A stretch of DNA of 36,843 nucleotides from Betaproteobacteria bacterium (lineage in GTDB: Bacteria > Pseudomonadota > Gammaproteobacteria > Burkholderiales > Rhodocyclaceae): contig JAGVUA010000047.1 in assembly GCA_019136545.1 (NCBI GenBank), positions 1-36,843 of the forward strand, given 5' to 3'. Of the stretch, positions 6,530-15,137 are shown piece by piece; positions within the stretch are counted from its first letter, which is position 1; every line of letters starts with the position of its first letter. Below the pieces are notes generated by a model that was not told the DNA's origin, ran no database searches, and saw only the letters and a program-made list of their open reading frames with translations. Position numbers and translations under genes: made by a program.

Positions 6530-8683
6530 TTGCAGCCGGTTCCGGAGTCGATCGTTGACGCCATAGCATGTTTTGATCTGCCTTCAATGCCGCAGGTCTT
6601 GTTGCGTCTGTTGCATCTCGCTGACAGCCCATCCGTTTCGGCGACAGAGCTAGCGGAAGCCGTTCAGCAGGATCCGGCGCTGAGCGTTCATGTCCTGGTT
6701 GCGGCCAACCAAGCGAAGTGGCGGCAGAACGGCGATCTGAAGACCGTTGGCCGGTGCGTCGAGGCGCTTGGGCCGCGCATTGTGCAGACAATGGCGGCAT
6801 GTTTGGCAATCCGGGGCGTGTTCGATCGTTCTGGCGGAGAGCGCAATTTCGACCTGACGGGTTATTGGGTGCACTCGCTGCGCGTCGCCGACTTGGCTCG
6901 CGCCATCGCAATCCAACTGGGGCGCGAAGATGGCGAAGAAGCGTATCTCGCCGGGCTTTTGCACGATATCGGCCAACTCCTCCTGCTGGGCGGCATGAAT
7001 GGTCGTTATGGCACGCTATTGGCGTGGAGCCGTGACGAAGCGGCTTTGTTGGCGCTTGAGCGTCCGGAGCTGGGTACCGATCACGCGGCCGTGGGCGCAT
7101 GGCTCATCGATCAGTGGCAGCTGTCTTCCTTCATGGCCGACGCTGTCTTGTTCCACCATTGCCAGCCCACGGAAATTTCTGCGGCAGATGCCTTGAGCCA
7201 GGTCGTCTGGGCGGCGCACCTCGCTGTCGATGGCGGCCTGAACGAAGAGAAATTCGAGCACCGGATCGTTGAGTCCATGCTTGGCTTGACGGAGGGGAGC
7301 CTGAAAGCGATGGCAGGGCAGGCATTCGCGCGCGTCGCCCAGCTGACGGCCGACATGGGCATTGACGTCGCGATGGCCACGACCAGCCTGCCGCGTGCGT
7401 CGCATCCGCCGTTAGAGCCCGCCGGACCGCCCGGGCATCGTTCGCTCAATGCCGGAATCGACGCAGCCGTGCGCGACATGGCGATCATGGCGCCGCTGCA
7501 CCACAATCTTTTGGGAATCCGCGATGAAGCGGAGATTCTCCAAGCGGTTCGGCAAGCGGCGCGAATCCTGTTCGGACTCGGGTCACCGGCATTCCTGCTG
7601 ACGCGGGAAGACGGGCTGGCGCTCTCGGGCACCGACATCGACGGCCAGCCGCCGCGTCTGGCATCCTTCGAAGTGCCCTTGGAAGCCGCGCACAGCCTGG
7701 TCGCGGCAGTCGCGCTGGACGAGGGCCCTCGGGCAAGCTTCAACGCCAGCCCTGCCGCAGGCGCATCGCTGACCGATCTTCAGATTGCGCGTGCCCTGGG
7801 CTGCGCCGGCGTGCTGTATCTGCCCCTCATCGGCGGCGGTCGCCGGATGGGCGTGATGGTGTTCGGCATGAGCGAGGCACAGTTCGTTCGCTGTGAGAAA
7901 CAACTGGACTGGATGGCCAGCTTTGCGCGACTGGTGGCAAGCAGCCTGGAAAGCCGGCGCAGCGCACGCGACCGCGAGCAGCGACGCGAGCTGGAATTGA
8001 CCAGCCGCTTTGAACAACGGGCACGCCAGGTCGCTCACGAGGCCGGCAATCCCTTGTCGATCATCACCAACTACTTGAAGATCGTGTCCGATCGCCTGCC
8101 CGAGAGCGCCGGCGTCCATCACGAACTGGAAATACTCAAGGAAGAGATCGATCGGGTGGGCAAGATCATTCGCCGCCTCGGCGACAAGTCGCTCGCGGTT
8201 CATGAAGAGGGCGAGGCCGACGTGAATGCCATCATCGAAGGCATGGCCGCGCTGTATCGCGAGTCGCTGTTTTCCAGTCGCGGCATCACGCTGGACCTGA
8301 TCCTGAACGAACAGCTTGCCGCCGTATCGGGCAACCGCGACCAGATCAAGCAGATTTTGCTCAATCTCTGGAAGAACGCGTCGGAAGCCGTGCCCTCCGG
8401 CGGCCGCCTGGTGGTGTCCACCGCCAACGGTCTTCGGCAGGCGGGTCGCGACCATGTGGAGATCCGGCTTGCCGACACCGGCCCGGGATTGCCGACGGAA
8501 GTCATACAGAACATCTTCCAGCCGCTCGATCCCGGGCGCCGGCCAGGTCATGCCGGCATGGGGCTGTCGATCGTTGCGGCCCTGGTCAAGGAACTTGACG
8601 GGCAGATCACTTTCCAGAGCCGGGCCGGCCAGGGCACCACTTTCGTCATCCTGTTGCCGAAGTCCGAAAGGAGCGCACAATGA
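6530..8683 (+). CDS. HDOD-GAF hybrid sensor histidine kinase
   Basis: A 717-residue cytoplasmic kinase. Residues about 15-215 are an HDOD domain (LPSMPQVLLRLL; GLLHDIGQ with His145-Asp146), about 320-470 a GAF-like sensor, and about 495-715 a kinase core: H-box His503 (HEAGNPL), N-box (LNLWKNASEA), G-boxes (DTGPGLP; GMGLSIV). No membrane segment is visible, so it should sense an internal signal through GAF and HDOD. The start is the TTG at 6530: GGAGGG sits just upstream, and the next ATG (6587) would cut into the HDOD domain. Its stop overlaps the start of the next gene (ATGA at 8680), a c-di-GMP-type response regulator that is the obvious phosphotransfer partner. A sigma-54-like site lies upstream. 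Confidence 0.85.
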   Translation: MQPVPESIVDAIACFDLPSMPQVLLRLLHLADSPSVSATELAEAVQQDPALSVHVLVAANQAKWRQNGDLKTVGRCVEALGPRIVQTMAACLAIRGVFDRSGGERNFDLTGYWVHSLRVADLARAIAIQLGREDGEEAYLAGLLHDIGQLLLLGGMNGRYGTLLAWSRDEAALLALERPELGTDHAAVGAWLIDQWQLSSFMADAVLFHHCQPTEISAADALSQVVWAAHLAVDGGLNEEKFEHRIVESMLGLTEGSLKAMAGQAFARVAQLTADMGIDVAMATTSLPRASHPPLEPAGPPGHRSLNAGIDAAVRDMAIMAPLHHNLLGIRDEAEILQAVRQAARILFGLGSPAFLLTREDGLALSGTDIDGQPPRLASFEVPLEAAHSLVAAVALDEGPRASFNASPAAGASLTDLQIARALGCAGVLYLPLIGGGRRMGVMVFGMSEAQFVRCEKQLDWMASFARLVASSLESRRSARDREQRRELELTSRFEQRARQVAHEAGNPLSIITNYLKIVSDRLPESAGVHHELEILKEEIDRVGKIIRRLGDKSLAVHEEGEADVNAIIEGMAALYRESLFSSRGITLDLILNEQLAAVSGNRDQIKQILLNLWKNASEAVPSGGRLVVSTANGLRQAGRDHVEIRLADTGPGLPTEVIQNIFQPLDPGRRPGHAGMGLSIVAALVKELDGQITFQSRAGQGTTFVILLPKSERSAQ

Positions 8684-10839
8684 GCGGCTTCGCCATGTCC
8701 AACTTCAAGCCGATGCAGGAAGCGGAACGGTCAGTCGACCGAATACTGATCGTCGATGACGAGCCCCGCATGCGGGCCAGCCTGGCCACGCTGATCGAGG
8801 GCGACGGGCGCGAGATCACGCAGTGTGCATCGGGCACTGCGGCGCTGGCGCTTCTCGAGAAGCGCACCATCGCGGTGGCATTGCTCGACATCAACCTGCC
8901 GGACATTTCGGGTCTGGACATCCTCAAGTGGATCAGTGGCAACCATATTCCGACGAGCGTGATCATGGTGAGCGGCGACGACAGTATCGATTCAGCCATT
9001 CAGGCACTGCGCTACGGCGCCGTCGAGTTCGTGCGCAAGCCGGGCGACATGGCGCACATCAAACACAAGGTCGACAGCGCGTTGCACCGCCGGCACCTCG
9101 AGCACCGGCACGCCCTGATGATGGCCCGCCTCGAGCAGTCGGAGCGCCTGCATCGTTTTCTGGTCGAGAATTCGCCCGACCTGATCTACACCCTCGACGA
9201 CCAGGGCCGCTTTCTGTTCGTCAATAACCGTTTCGAGTCGATGCTCGGCTATTCGCGCGACGAAGTGATCGGCAAGCACTACTCCACAGTGGTCTTCGAC
9301 GACGATCGTGAACTGGTTCGCTTCATCTTCAACGAACGCCGCAGCGACAATCGCGCCTCGGCCAACATCGAAGTCAAGCTGAAGGCGAAGCACGATGGCA
9401 AGACCTGGGCCTACGAAAGCCGTTGCGTGGTGGCCATGCTCAGCGCGGTTGGGATCTACGGTGAAGGCAGCGGTGGCCAAACGGGCAATTTCATGGGCAC
9501 CTATGGTGTCGCCCGCGACATCACTGAACGCAAGATCGCCGAGGAGACCATCAGTTTCCAGGCGCTCCACGATCATCTGACCCAGCTGCCGAACCGGCGC
9601 CTGTTCAAGGACCGCCTGGAACTCTCCATCACCCAGGCTCGCCGGCACGCCAGAATGGTCGGGGTCATGTTCGTCGATCTCGATCGTTTCAAGCTGGTCA
9701 ACGATACCTATGGCCACGCCGAGGGCGACGAATTGCTGAAGAGCGTGGCCCAGGCGCTGCGCCGCTGCGTGCGGGCCGGCGACACCCTGGCCCGTCAGGG
9801 CGGCGACGAGTTCACCATCCTGTTGCCCGACCTGGCGCAGGCGGGCGACGCGGCGGTGATCGCCGACAAGATCGTCGAGGAGCTCAAGCAGCCGTTCCAC
9901 GTTGCCGGCCAGGATTTCCGCGCCACTGCCAGCGTCGGCATCGCCGTATTCCCGCGCGATGGCGACAATGCCGACACGCTGCTGAAAAACGCGGATATCG
10001 CCATGTACAAGGTCAAGGCGGCGGGCAAGAATGCCTACCAGTTCTTCACGCCGGAGATGAACGCCAGCTACCACGAACGCATCGGCCTGGAAAACGACTT
10101 GCGGCTGGCGATCGAACGCTCCGAGTTCAAGTTGTATTTCCAGCCTCAGTTCAGCGTCGTGCGCAAGCGCATCGTCGGCATGGAGGCGCTGGTGCGCTGG
10201 CAGCATCCCGAGCACGGCTTGCTCGATCCTTGCGGCTTCATCGATCTGGCCGAGGAAACCGGCCTCATTCGCGCCATCACGGATTCCGTGCTGGCCCAGG
10301 CCTGCGCGCAACTTGCGCAGTGGCGTGCCTGGGGGCATTCGGAACTGCGCATGTCGGTCAACGTTTCGCCCCAGGAGTTCGACCGCGGCGACCTGGTCGA
10401 CCGCATCACCTCTCATGTCGAGCGGCATCGGCTGCCCCACAATTCGCTGGAAATCGAAATTACCGAGAACCTCCTGCTGCAGGATGTTTCCGGCGTCATC
10501 GACAAGATGCGCATGCTGCGCGATCGCGGTGTGCGGATATCGATCGACGATTTCGGCACCGGCTATTCCTCGCTCAACTATCTGCGCCGCTTCCCGATCA
10601 ACAGCATCAAGCTCGACCAGTCGTTCGTGCGCGACCTCGACGAAAACCATCGTCACTCGCCGATCGTCAATGCCATCGTCGGCATCGCCGACGGCTTCGA
10701 TCTCAAGCTGCTGGCCGAGGGCGTCGAAACCGACTTCCAGCGCCGCACCCTGCAGGACCTTGGCTGCGACGAAATGCAGGGATTCCTGTTCAGCCGTCCT
10801 TTGCCGGCAGCCGAAGCCGCGCGTCTGCTCGCCGGCTGA
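8680..10839 (+). CDS. REC-PAS-GGDEF-EAL response regulator
   Basis: A 719-residue protein with a receiver domain (Asp70 in LLDINLPD; acidic pair in VDDEP), a PAS domain (about 155-285), a GGDEF domain (GGDEF at 374-378) and an EAL domain (EAL at 502-504; DDFGTGYSSL). Both catalytic signatures are intact, so it may both make and break cyclic di-GMP. An RxxD inhibitory site (RAGD) lies five residues before GGDEF, so product feedback is likely. The start at 8680 has GGAG upstream and overlaps the kinase stop, so both are made together. I infer that phosphorylation by the HDOD-GAF kinase sets the balance of the two activities; which one dominates cannot be told from sequence. Confidence 0.9.
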   Translation: MSGFAMSNFKPMQEAERSVDRILIVDDEPRMRASLATLIEGDGREITQCASGTAALALLEKRTIAVALLDINLPDISGLDILKWISGNHIPTSVIMVSGDDSIDSAIQALRYGAVEFVRKPGDMAHIKHKVDSALHRRHLEHRHALMMARLEQSERLHRFLVENSPDLIYTLDDQGRFLFVNNRFESMLGYSRDEVIGKHYSTVVFDDDRELVRFIFNERRSDNRASANIEVKLKAKHDGKTWAYESRCVVAMLSAVGIYGEGSGGQTGNFMGTYGVARDITERKIAEETISFQALHDHLTQLPNRRLFKDRLELSITQARRHARMVGVMFVDLDRFKLVNDTYGHAEGDELLKSVAQALRRCVRAGDTLARQGGDEFTILLPDLAQAGDAAVIADKIVEELKQPFHVAGQDFRATASVGIAVFPRDGDNADTLLKNADIAMYKVKAAGKNAYQFFTPEMNASYHERIGLENDLRLAIERSEFKLYFQPQFSVVRKRIVGMEALVRWQHPEHGLLDPCGFIDLAEETGLIRAITDSVLAQACAQLAQWRAWGHSELRMSVNVSPQEFDRGDLVDRITSHVERHRLPHNSLEIEITENLLLQDVSGVIDKMRMLRDRGVRISIDDFGTGYSSLNYLRRFPINSIKLDQSFVRDLDENHRHSPIVNAIVGIADGFDLKLLAEGVETDFQRRTLQDLGCDEMQGFLFSRPLPAAEAARLLAG

Positions 10840-10846
10840 GGGCCCG

Positions 10847-10876
10847 TTGTAAGGCTTTGTAACAGTTTGTCCTCTT
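10847..10876 (+). promoter_or_regulatory. Three 10-bp-phased TTGT repeats
   Basis: Three consecutive 10-mers begin with TTGT: TTGTAAGGCT, TTGTAACAGT and TTGTCCTCTT. Direct repeats at exactly one helical turn are typical of OmpR/PhoB-type response regulator sites. They lie 56-85 bp upstream of the lipoprotein start, just after the stop of the GGDEF-EAL gene. The regulator is unknown. Confidence 0.4.
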
Positions 10877-10881
10877 GCTTC

Positions 10882-10912
10882 GCATTCGACTTACAGTTTC
10901 GCTGTCGAATGC
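10882..10912. promoter_or_regulatory. Inverted repeat before the lipoprotein gene
   Basis: GCATTCGAC and GTCGAATGC are perfect 9-bp arms around 13 bases, ending 19 bases before the lipoprotein ATG. It may be a protein-binding dyad or an RNA hairpin in the leader. There is no T-run, so it is unlikely to be an intrinsic terminator of the upstream operon. Confidence 0.45.
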
Positions 10913-10931
10913 TCGCAAGGAGGGCAAGAAC

Positions 10932-11483
10932 ATGGAAAAGCGGAATTCCCTGAAAGCGCTGGCGCTGGTGACGGTGCTGGCCGGTTGCGCGTCGGCGCCG
11001 CTGGCCCCGCGCGTCGCGGTGATGCCGGCGCCAGGCAAGCCTTTCGAGCAGTTCGTGGTTGAAGAGCGGACCTGCCGGCAATATGCCGAGCAGTCGGTCG
11101 GTATCGGCCACGAGGATCCCGGTGCGCGCATCTCCGTCGATAGCGCCGTCATCGGCACCGCCATCGGCGCCGTTGCCGGTGCGGCGATCGGTGGCCATCG
11201 CGGTGCCGGCGCGGGAGCCGCTGGCGGCCTGGTCATGGGCACGGCCGTCGGTTCGGATCGCGCTTATACCAGCGAGCGCGACATCCAGCGGCGCTACGAC
11301 ATCGCCTATCAGCAGTGCATGTATGCCAAGGGCAACCAGCTGCCGGGCAGCTATTACCGGCCGCAGACCGCGAGTTATCCGCCACCGCCACCGCCGCCAT
11401 CGACACCGGCGGCGCCGAGCAGCACCACGCCGCCGCCACCGCCCGGTTCGCCGCCACCTCCGCCGCCCGATCTGAAAAGATGA
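10932..11483 (+). CDS. Glycine-zipper lipoprotein with Pro-rich tail
   Basis: A 183-residue lipoprotein. The start at 10932 has AGGAGG upstream; earlier codons in the frame lack one. Residues 1-18 are a signal peptide ending in the lipobox LAGC, so Cys19 should be lipidated. Residues about 65-110 form a glycine-zipper segment (IGAVAGAAIGG, AGAGAAGG) as in 17-kDa / YMGG-type outer-membrane lipoproteins, which can insert in or bridge membranes. The C-terminal 40 residues are mostly proline with Ser and Thr, including a run of seven prolines, and could reach across peptidoglycan. It is alone between the signalling pair and hemA, with regulatory-looking repeats upstream. Function is inferred as an envelope structural or stress role. 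Confidence 0.75.
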   Translation: MEKRNSLKALALVTVLAGCASAPLAPRVAVMPAPGKPFEQFVVEERTCRQYAEQSVGIGHEDPGARISVDSAVIGTAIGAVAGAAIGGHRGAGAGAAGGLVMGTAVGSDRAYTSERDIQRRYDIAYQQCMYAKGNQLPGSYYRPQTASYPPPPPPPSTPAAPSSTTPPPPPGSPPPPPPDLKR

Positions 11484-11497
11484 GCGGCGCGGCCTGA

Positions 11498-11526
11498 CCC
11501 GCGCGGGCGCGAGAAGCCCACGCGGG
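11498..11526 (+). terminator. GC-rich hairpin after the lipoprotein gene
   Basis: An 11-bp stem with one mismatch (arms 11498-11508 and 11516-11526, loop GCGAGAA) lies 15 bases past the lipoprotein stop and before the hemA promoter region. No T-run follows, so it may be a weak terminator or a 3'-end stabilising hairpin. Confidence 0.4.
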
Positions 11527-11551
11527 CGGAAAGCGCGGCAAGGCACTGACG

Positions 11552-11557
11552 TATAAT
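11552..11557 (+). promoter_or_regulatory. Likely -10 box of hemA
   Basis: A perfect TATAAT lies 32 bases before the hemA ATG, giving a leader of about 25 bases. No good -35 hexamer is found at 16-18 bases spacing, so an activator may be needed. Confidence 0.45.
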
Positions 11558-11589
11558 GCCAATTCGTCAGATACCTGTCCTGCCGCCGC

Positions 11590-12843
11590 ATGCAGCTTTT
11601 CGCTCTCGGGATCAATCACCACACCGCGCCGCTGGCCGTGCGCGAGCAAGTGTCTTTCGATCTCACCCGCTTGCCGCAGGCCTTGCATGATCTGCTGCGG
11701 GCGAAGCCGGTGCGCGAGGCGGCGATTCTCTCGACCTGCAATCGCACCGAACTCTATTGCGCGGCCGATCGTTCCGACGGCGTTGCCGAGTGGCTGGCCG
11801 AATACCATTCGCTGACGCCGGGCAAGATCCAGCCCTACCTTTACACGCATCCCCAGCGCGGTGCCGTCAGGCACATGTTCCGCGTCGCCTCGGGACTCGA
11901 TTCCATGGTGCTCGGCGAGCCGCAGATCCTCGGTCAGATGAAGCAGGCGGCGCGCCTCGCCGAAGAGGCCGGCACGCTCGGCACGCTGCTCAACAAGCTG
12001 TTCCAGCGCACTTTCGCCGTCGCCAAGGAAGTGCGTTCGACCACCGCCATCGGCGCCAACATCGTCTCCATGGCCGCCGCCTCGGTGCACCTGTCGGCGC
12101 GCATTTTCGAGGACCTGAAGGAGCAGCGCGTGTTGTTCGTCGGCGCCGGCGAGATGATCGAACTATGCGCCGCGCACTTCGCCGGCGAGCAGCCGAAGCG
12201 CCTGACCATCGCCAACCGCACGTTGGAGAAAGCCGAGGCGCTGGCGGCGCGTTTCAACGGCGACGCCATCCGCCTCGACGAACTGGGCGAACGGCTGGCG
12301 GAATACGATGTGGTGGTGGCCTGCACCGCCAGCCCGCTGCCGATCATCGGCCTGGGCATGGTCAAGCGCGCGCTGAAGGAGCGCAAGCACCGGCCGATGG
12401 TGATGGTCGACCTGGCCGTGCCGCGCGACATCGAGACCGAGGTGGACAAGCTCGACGACGTCTTTCTCTACACGCTCGACGACCTCGGCCAGATCGTCGA
12501 ACTGGGCCTGGAATCGCGCCAGGCGGCGGTGGTCGAGGCCGAAGCGATCATCGACGGCCAGGTGCAGGATTTCCTGCAATGGGTCGACGCGCGCGAAGTG
12601 GTGCCGACCATCCGCGCGCTGCGCGACACGGCCGAGCGCGCGCGCCGCCACGAGGTCGACCATGCGTTGAAGCTGCTGCGCCGCGGCGACGATCCGGCGA
12701 AGGTGCTGGAGGCGTTGTCGCGCGGCCTCACCAACAAGCTGATGCACGGCCCGACGCAGGCGCTCAACCAGGCCGAAGGCGACGAGCGCAACAAGCTTTC
12801 CGAACTGGTTTCGCGCATCTTCCACCTCCATCCCGGCGAGTAG
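11590..12843 (+). CDS. hemA: Glutamyl-tRNA reductase
   Basis: The product (417 residues, usual length) reduces the glutamate on glutamyl-tRNA(Glu) to glutamate-1-semialdehyde with NADPH, the first committed step of C5-route tetrapyrrole synthesis. Seen here: the N-terminal GINHHTAP motif; catalytic Cys50 in STCNRTE; the linker [12 protein letters not shown]; the NADPH-binding region (VLFVGAGEM, about residues 180-190); and a C-terminal helical dimerisation domain. The ATG at 11590 is the family start. prfA follows after 72 bases, which hold a copy of the 24-bp repeat, and prmC and grxD come next. This hemA-prfA-prmC order is widespread in proteobacteria. Confidence 0.97.
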   Translation: MQLFALGINHHTAPLAVREQVSFDLTRLPQALHDLLRAKPVREAAILSTCNRTELYCAADRSDGVAEWLAEYHSLTPGKIQPYLYTHPQRGAVRHMFRVASGLDSMVLGEPQILGQMKQAARLAEEAGTLGTLLNKLFQRTFAVAKEVRSTTAIGANIVSMAAASVHLSARIFEDLKEQRVLFVGAGEMIELCAAHFAGEQPKRLTIANRTLEKAEALAARFNGDAIRLDELGERLAEYDVVVACTASPLPIIGLGMVKRALKERKHRPMVMVDLAVPRDIETEVDKLDDVFLYTLDDLGQIVELGLESRQAAVVEAEAIIDGQVQDFLQWVDAREVVPTIRALRDTAERARRHEVDHALKLLRRGDDPAKVLEALSRGLTNKLMHGPTQALNQAEGDERNKLSELVSRIFHLHPGE

Positions 12844-12864
12844 CTGTCCTGTCGGCGATGTGGC

Positions 12865-12888
12865 GGCGTGCCGCCATGGCTGACTTTC
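12865..12888 (-). repeat. 24-bp dispersed repeat, copy 1 (intergenic)
   Basis: Intergenic copy between hemA and prfA, in minus orientation. It matches the exact consensus (as at 32847-32870) at all but one base, CATGG replacing CGTGG. It occupies a third of the 72-bp gap and lies before any prfA ribosome binding site. Confidence 0.75.
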
Positions 12889-12915
12889 ACTGCCCATTTT
12901 CAGCCCATCGTTTCC

Positions 12916-13992
12916 ATGAAATCCAGCATCCGCGACAAGCTCGAACAACTGACCCGCCGCAAGGAGGAACTCGACGCCATCCTCGGCGACGAGGCGGCGA
13001 CGCGCGACATGGACAATTACCGCAAGCTGACGCGCGAGCATGCCGAGATCGAGTCGGTGGTGGCGCTCTATGGCGCCTATGGCGCGGCCGAAGCGAACAT
13101 CGCCGCCGCGCGCGAGATGCTGGCCGATCCCGAGATGAAGGAGATGGCGCAGGAGGAGATCGTCGCCCGCGAAGCCGACATCGAGCGGCTCGACGGCGAA
13201 TTGCAGAAGGCGCTGCTGCCGAAGGACCCCAACGACGAACGCAACCTATTCCTGGAAATTCGTGCCGGCACCGGCGGCGAAGAATCGGCGCTGTTCGCCG
13301 GCGACCTTTACCGTATGTACACGCGCTACGCCGAGCGGCAGGGCTGGAAAGTCGAACAGGTCTCGGCCAGCGAGTCCGACCTCGGCGGCTACAAGGAAGT
13401 GGTCGTGCGCATCGCCGGCCAGGGCGCCTACTCGAAGCTCAAGTTCGAGTCGGGCGGCCACCGCGTCCAGCGCGTGCCCGAGACCGAGGCGCAGGGCCGC
13501 ATCCATACCTCCGCGTGCACCGTGGCGGTGCTGCCGGAAGTCGACGCGGTCGCCGATGTGAACATCAATCCGGCCGAGCTGCGCATCGACACCTTCCGCG
13601 CCAGCGGCGCCGGCGGCCAGCACATCAACAAGACCGACTCGGCGGTGCGTATCACCCACCTTCCGACCGGCATCGTCGTCGAATGCCAGGACGACCGCTC
13701 GCAGCACCGCAACAAGGCGCAGGCGATGAGCGTGCTGGCGGCGCGCATCAAGGATGGCCAGGTGCGCGAACAGCAGCAGAAGATCGCCAGCGAGCGCAAG
13801 AGCCTGATCGGCAGCGGCGACCGCTCCGAGCGCATCCGCACCTACAACTTCCCGCAGGGCCGCGTCACCGACCACCGCATCAACCTGACGCTCTACAAGC
13901 TCCAGTTCGTCATGGATGGCGATCTCGACGAACTGGTCGCCGCGTTGACGGCAGAGCACCAGGCCGAACAACTCGCCGCATTGGCGGAATGA
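12916..13992 (+). CDS. prfA: Peptide chain release factor 1
   Basis: RF1 recognises UAA and UAG at the ribosomal A site and triggers peptide release. The 358-residue product has the GGQ motif at 233-235 ([14 protein letters not shown]), whose Gln is methylated by the product of the next gene, prmC. The codon-recognition loop lies earlier, at about residues 180-195. The start is the ATG at 12916 ([12 protein letters not shown]), as in family members. Its stop overlaps the prmC start (ATGA at 13989), coupling the factor to its modifying enzyme. Confidence 0.97.
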   Translation: MKSSIRDKLEQLTRRKEELDAILGDEAATRDMDNYRKLTREHAEIESVVALYGAYGAAEANIAAAREMLADPEMKEMAQEEIVAREADIERLDGELQKALLPKDPNDERNLFLEIRAGTGGEESALFAGDLYRMYTRYAERQGWKVEQVSASESDLGGYKEVVVRIAGQGAYSKLKFESGGHRVQRVPETEAQGRIHTSACTVAVLPEVDAVADVNINPAELRIDTFRASGAGGQHINKTDSAVRITHLPTGIVVECQDDRSQHRNKAQAMSVLAARIKDGQVREQQQKIASERKSLIGSGDRSERIRTYNFPQGRVTDHRINLTLYKLQFVMDGDLDELVAALTAEHQAEQLAALAE

Positions 13993-14795
13993 ATCTCGTC
14001 GAAGCCTTGGCGCAGGCGCGCGGCCGCATCGCCTCCGCCGAAGCCAAGCGGCTGCTGCGCCACGTGCTGGCCATCACCGCCAGCGAAGTCGCCGCCCATC
14101 CGGAACGGGCGCTCGACGAAAGTCAGTCGTCGCGCTACGCCGAACTGGTGCAACGGCGTGCGGCGGGGGAGCCCGTTGCCTACCTCGTCGGCAGCCGCGA
14201 ATTCTATGGCCGCGATTTTCGCGTTACGCCGGCGGTGCTGATCCCGCGGCCCGAGACGGAACTGCTGATCGAGCTTGCGCTGACGAAAGTCAGCCGTGGC
14301 GGTACGCCGAGGATGCTCGATCTCGGCGCGGGCAGCGGCTGCGTGGCCATCACGCTGGCGCTCGAACTCGGCTGCGCGGTGACGGCGGTCGATGTCTCGG
14401 TCGAGGCGCTCGCCGTCGCGCGCGACAACGCGGCGCGGTTTGGCGCGCGCGTGAATCTCGTCGAGAGCGACTGGTTCGCCGGCGTCGAAGGCCGCTTCGA
14501 GCTGATCGTCGGCAATCCGCCTTACGTGGCCGAAGGCGATGCCCATTTGCGCGACCTCGCCTTTGAGCCGATGACGGCGCTGGCCTGCGGCGCCGACGGC
14601 CTGAATGCCATCCGTCGCATCGTCGCCGACGCGCCGCGCCATCTGACCCCCGGCGGCTGGCTGCTGCTGGAGCATGGCTACGACCAGGCCGCAGCGGTCG
14701 CCGCGCTGCTGGCAGGCGCGGGTTTCGTGGCCGTCGAGCAGCACCGCGATCTGGCAGGCATCGTGCGCGTCAGTGGTGGTAGAATGCCCGACTAA
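13989..14795 (+). CDS. prmC: Release factor glutamine methyltransferase
   Basis: PrmC transfers a methyl group from S-adenosylmethionine to the Gln of the GGQ motif in RF1 and RF2. The 268-residue protein has the SAM-binding motif LDLGAGSGC (about 111-119) and the catalytic NPPY at 176-179. The ATG at 13989 overlaps the prfA stop. Unusually, it carries two copies of the 24-bp dispersed repeat. One encodes ESQSSRYA (about residues 44-51) in the N-terminal helical domain. The other encodes KVSRGGT (about 100-106) in the linker just before the SAM-binding strand. Both are at sites where family length varies, so function should survive. Confidence 0.95.
   Translation: MNLVEALAQARGRIASAEAKRLLRHVLAITASEVAAHPERALDESQSSRYAELVQRRAAGEPVAYLVGSREFYGRDFRVTPAVLIPRPETELLIELALTKVSRGGTPRMLDLGAGSGCVAITLALELGCAVTAVDVSVEALAVARDNAARFGARVNLVESDWFAGVEGRFELIVGNPPYVAEGDAHLRDLAFEPMTALACGADGLNAIRRIVADAPRHLTPGGWLLLEHGYDQAAAVAALLAGAGFVAVEQHRDLAGIVRVSGGRMPD
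14118..14141 (+). repeat. 24-bp dispersed repeat, copy 2 (in prmC)
   Basis: Sense-strand copy inside prmC, read in frame as ESQSSRYA. It has the conserved first half (GAAAGTCAGTCGT) and the CGCC end, with a variant middle. It closely resembles the copy in amgK at 36094-36117. Confidence 0.7.
14285..14308 (+). repeat. 24-bp dispersed repeat, copy 3 (in prmC)
   Basis: Sense-strand copy inside prmC, differing from the copy at 32847-32870 at a single base. It is read in another frame than copy 2 (KVSRGGT) and falls in the linker before the SAM-binding motif. Confidence 0.85.
14780..14785 (+). promoter_or_regulatory. Likely extended -10 box of grxD
   Basis: TGGTAGAAT is an extended -10 (TGn plus TAGAAT) inside the last codons of prmC, giving a leader of about 34 bases to the grxD ATG at 14826. 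This suggests grxD can be expressed apart from the hemA-prfA-prmC run. Confidence 0.4.
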
Positions 14796-14825
14796 ATCAA
14801 TCAGCTTTTAGTCGAGGAGCCGAAA

Positions 14826-15137
14826 ATGGACAAAACCAAAATCCAGGAAACCATCAGCCAGAATCCCGTCGTGCTGTTCATGAAAGGCACGAAGCATTTT
14901 CCGAATTGCGGCTTTTCCGGCCGGGCCGTGCAAGTGCTGAAGGCCTGTGGCGTCAATAATTTCGTCGACGTCAATGTCCTGGCCGAGCCGGACACCGTGC
15001 CCGAACTGCGCGCGTACGCCAACTGGCCCACCATCCCGGTGCTGTACATCAAGGGCGAGTTCATCGGCGGTTGCGACATCATGACCGAGATGTACCAGGC
15101 CGGCGAACTGCAGCAGAAACTCGCCTCAGCCGCGTAG
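14826..15137 (+). CDS. grxD: Monothiol glutaredoxin, CGFS type
   Basis: A 103-residue single-domain monothiol glutaredoxin (Grx4 type) that binds a shared [2Fe-2S] cluster with glutathione and serves in iron-sulfur cluster transfer and iron sensing. The active-site CGFS is at residues 28-31 in the context FPNCGFSGRAV; the WPTIPVLYIKGEFIGGCDI stretch holds the conserved cis-Pro and glutathione-binding elements. GAGGAG precedes the ATG at 14826. The 3' end overlaps the convergent fructosamine-kinase-like gene by 12 bp. Confidence 0.95.
   Translation: MDKTKIQETISQNPVVLFMKGTKHFPNCGFSGRAVQVLKACGVNNFVDVNVLAEPDTVPELRAYANWPTIPVLYIKGEFIGGCDIMTEMYQAGELQQKLASAA

Noticed and set aside
14766-14790. GTCAGTGGTGG at the end of prmC as another repeat copy
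   Set aside because: Too diverged after GTCAG to align without several gaps; it more plausibly reflects coding plus the grxD -10 box.
11757-14795. A 1012-residue plus-strand frame ending with prmC
   Set aside because: Its first 740 or so residues are an Arg-rich shadow of hemA and prfA in another frame; only the prmC part from 13989 is real.
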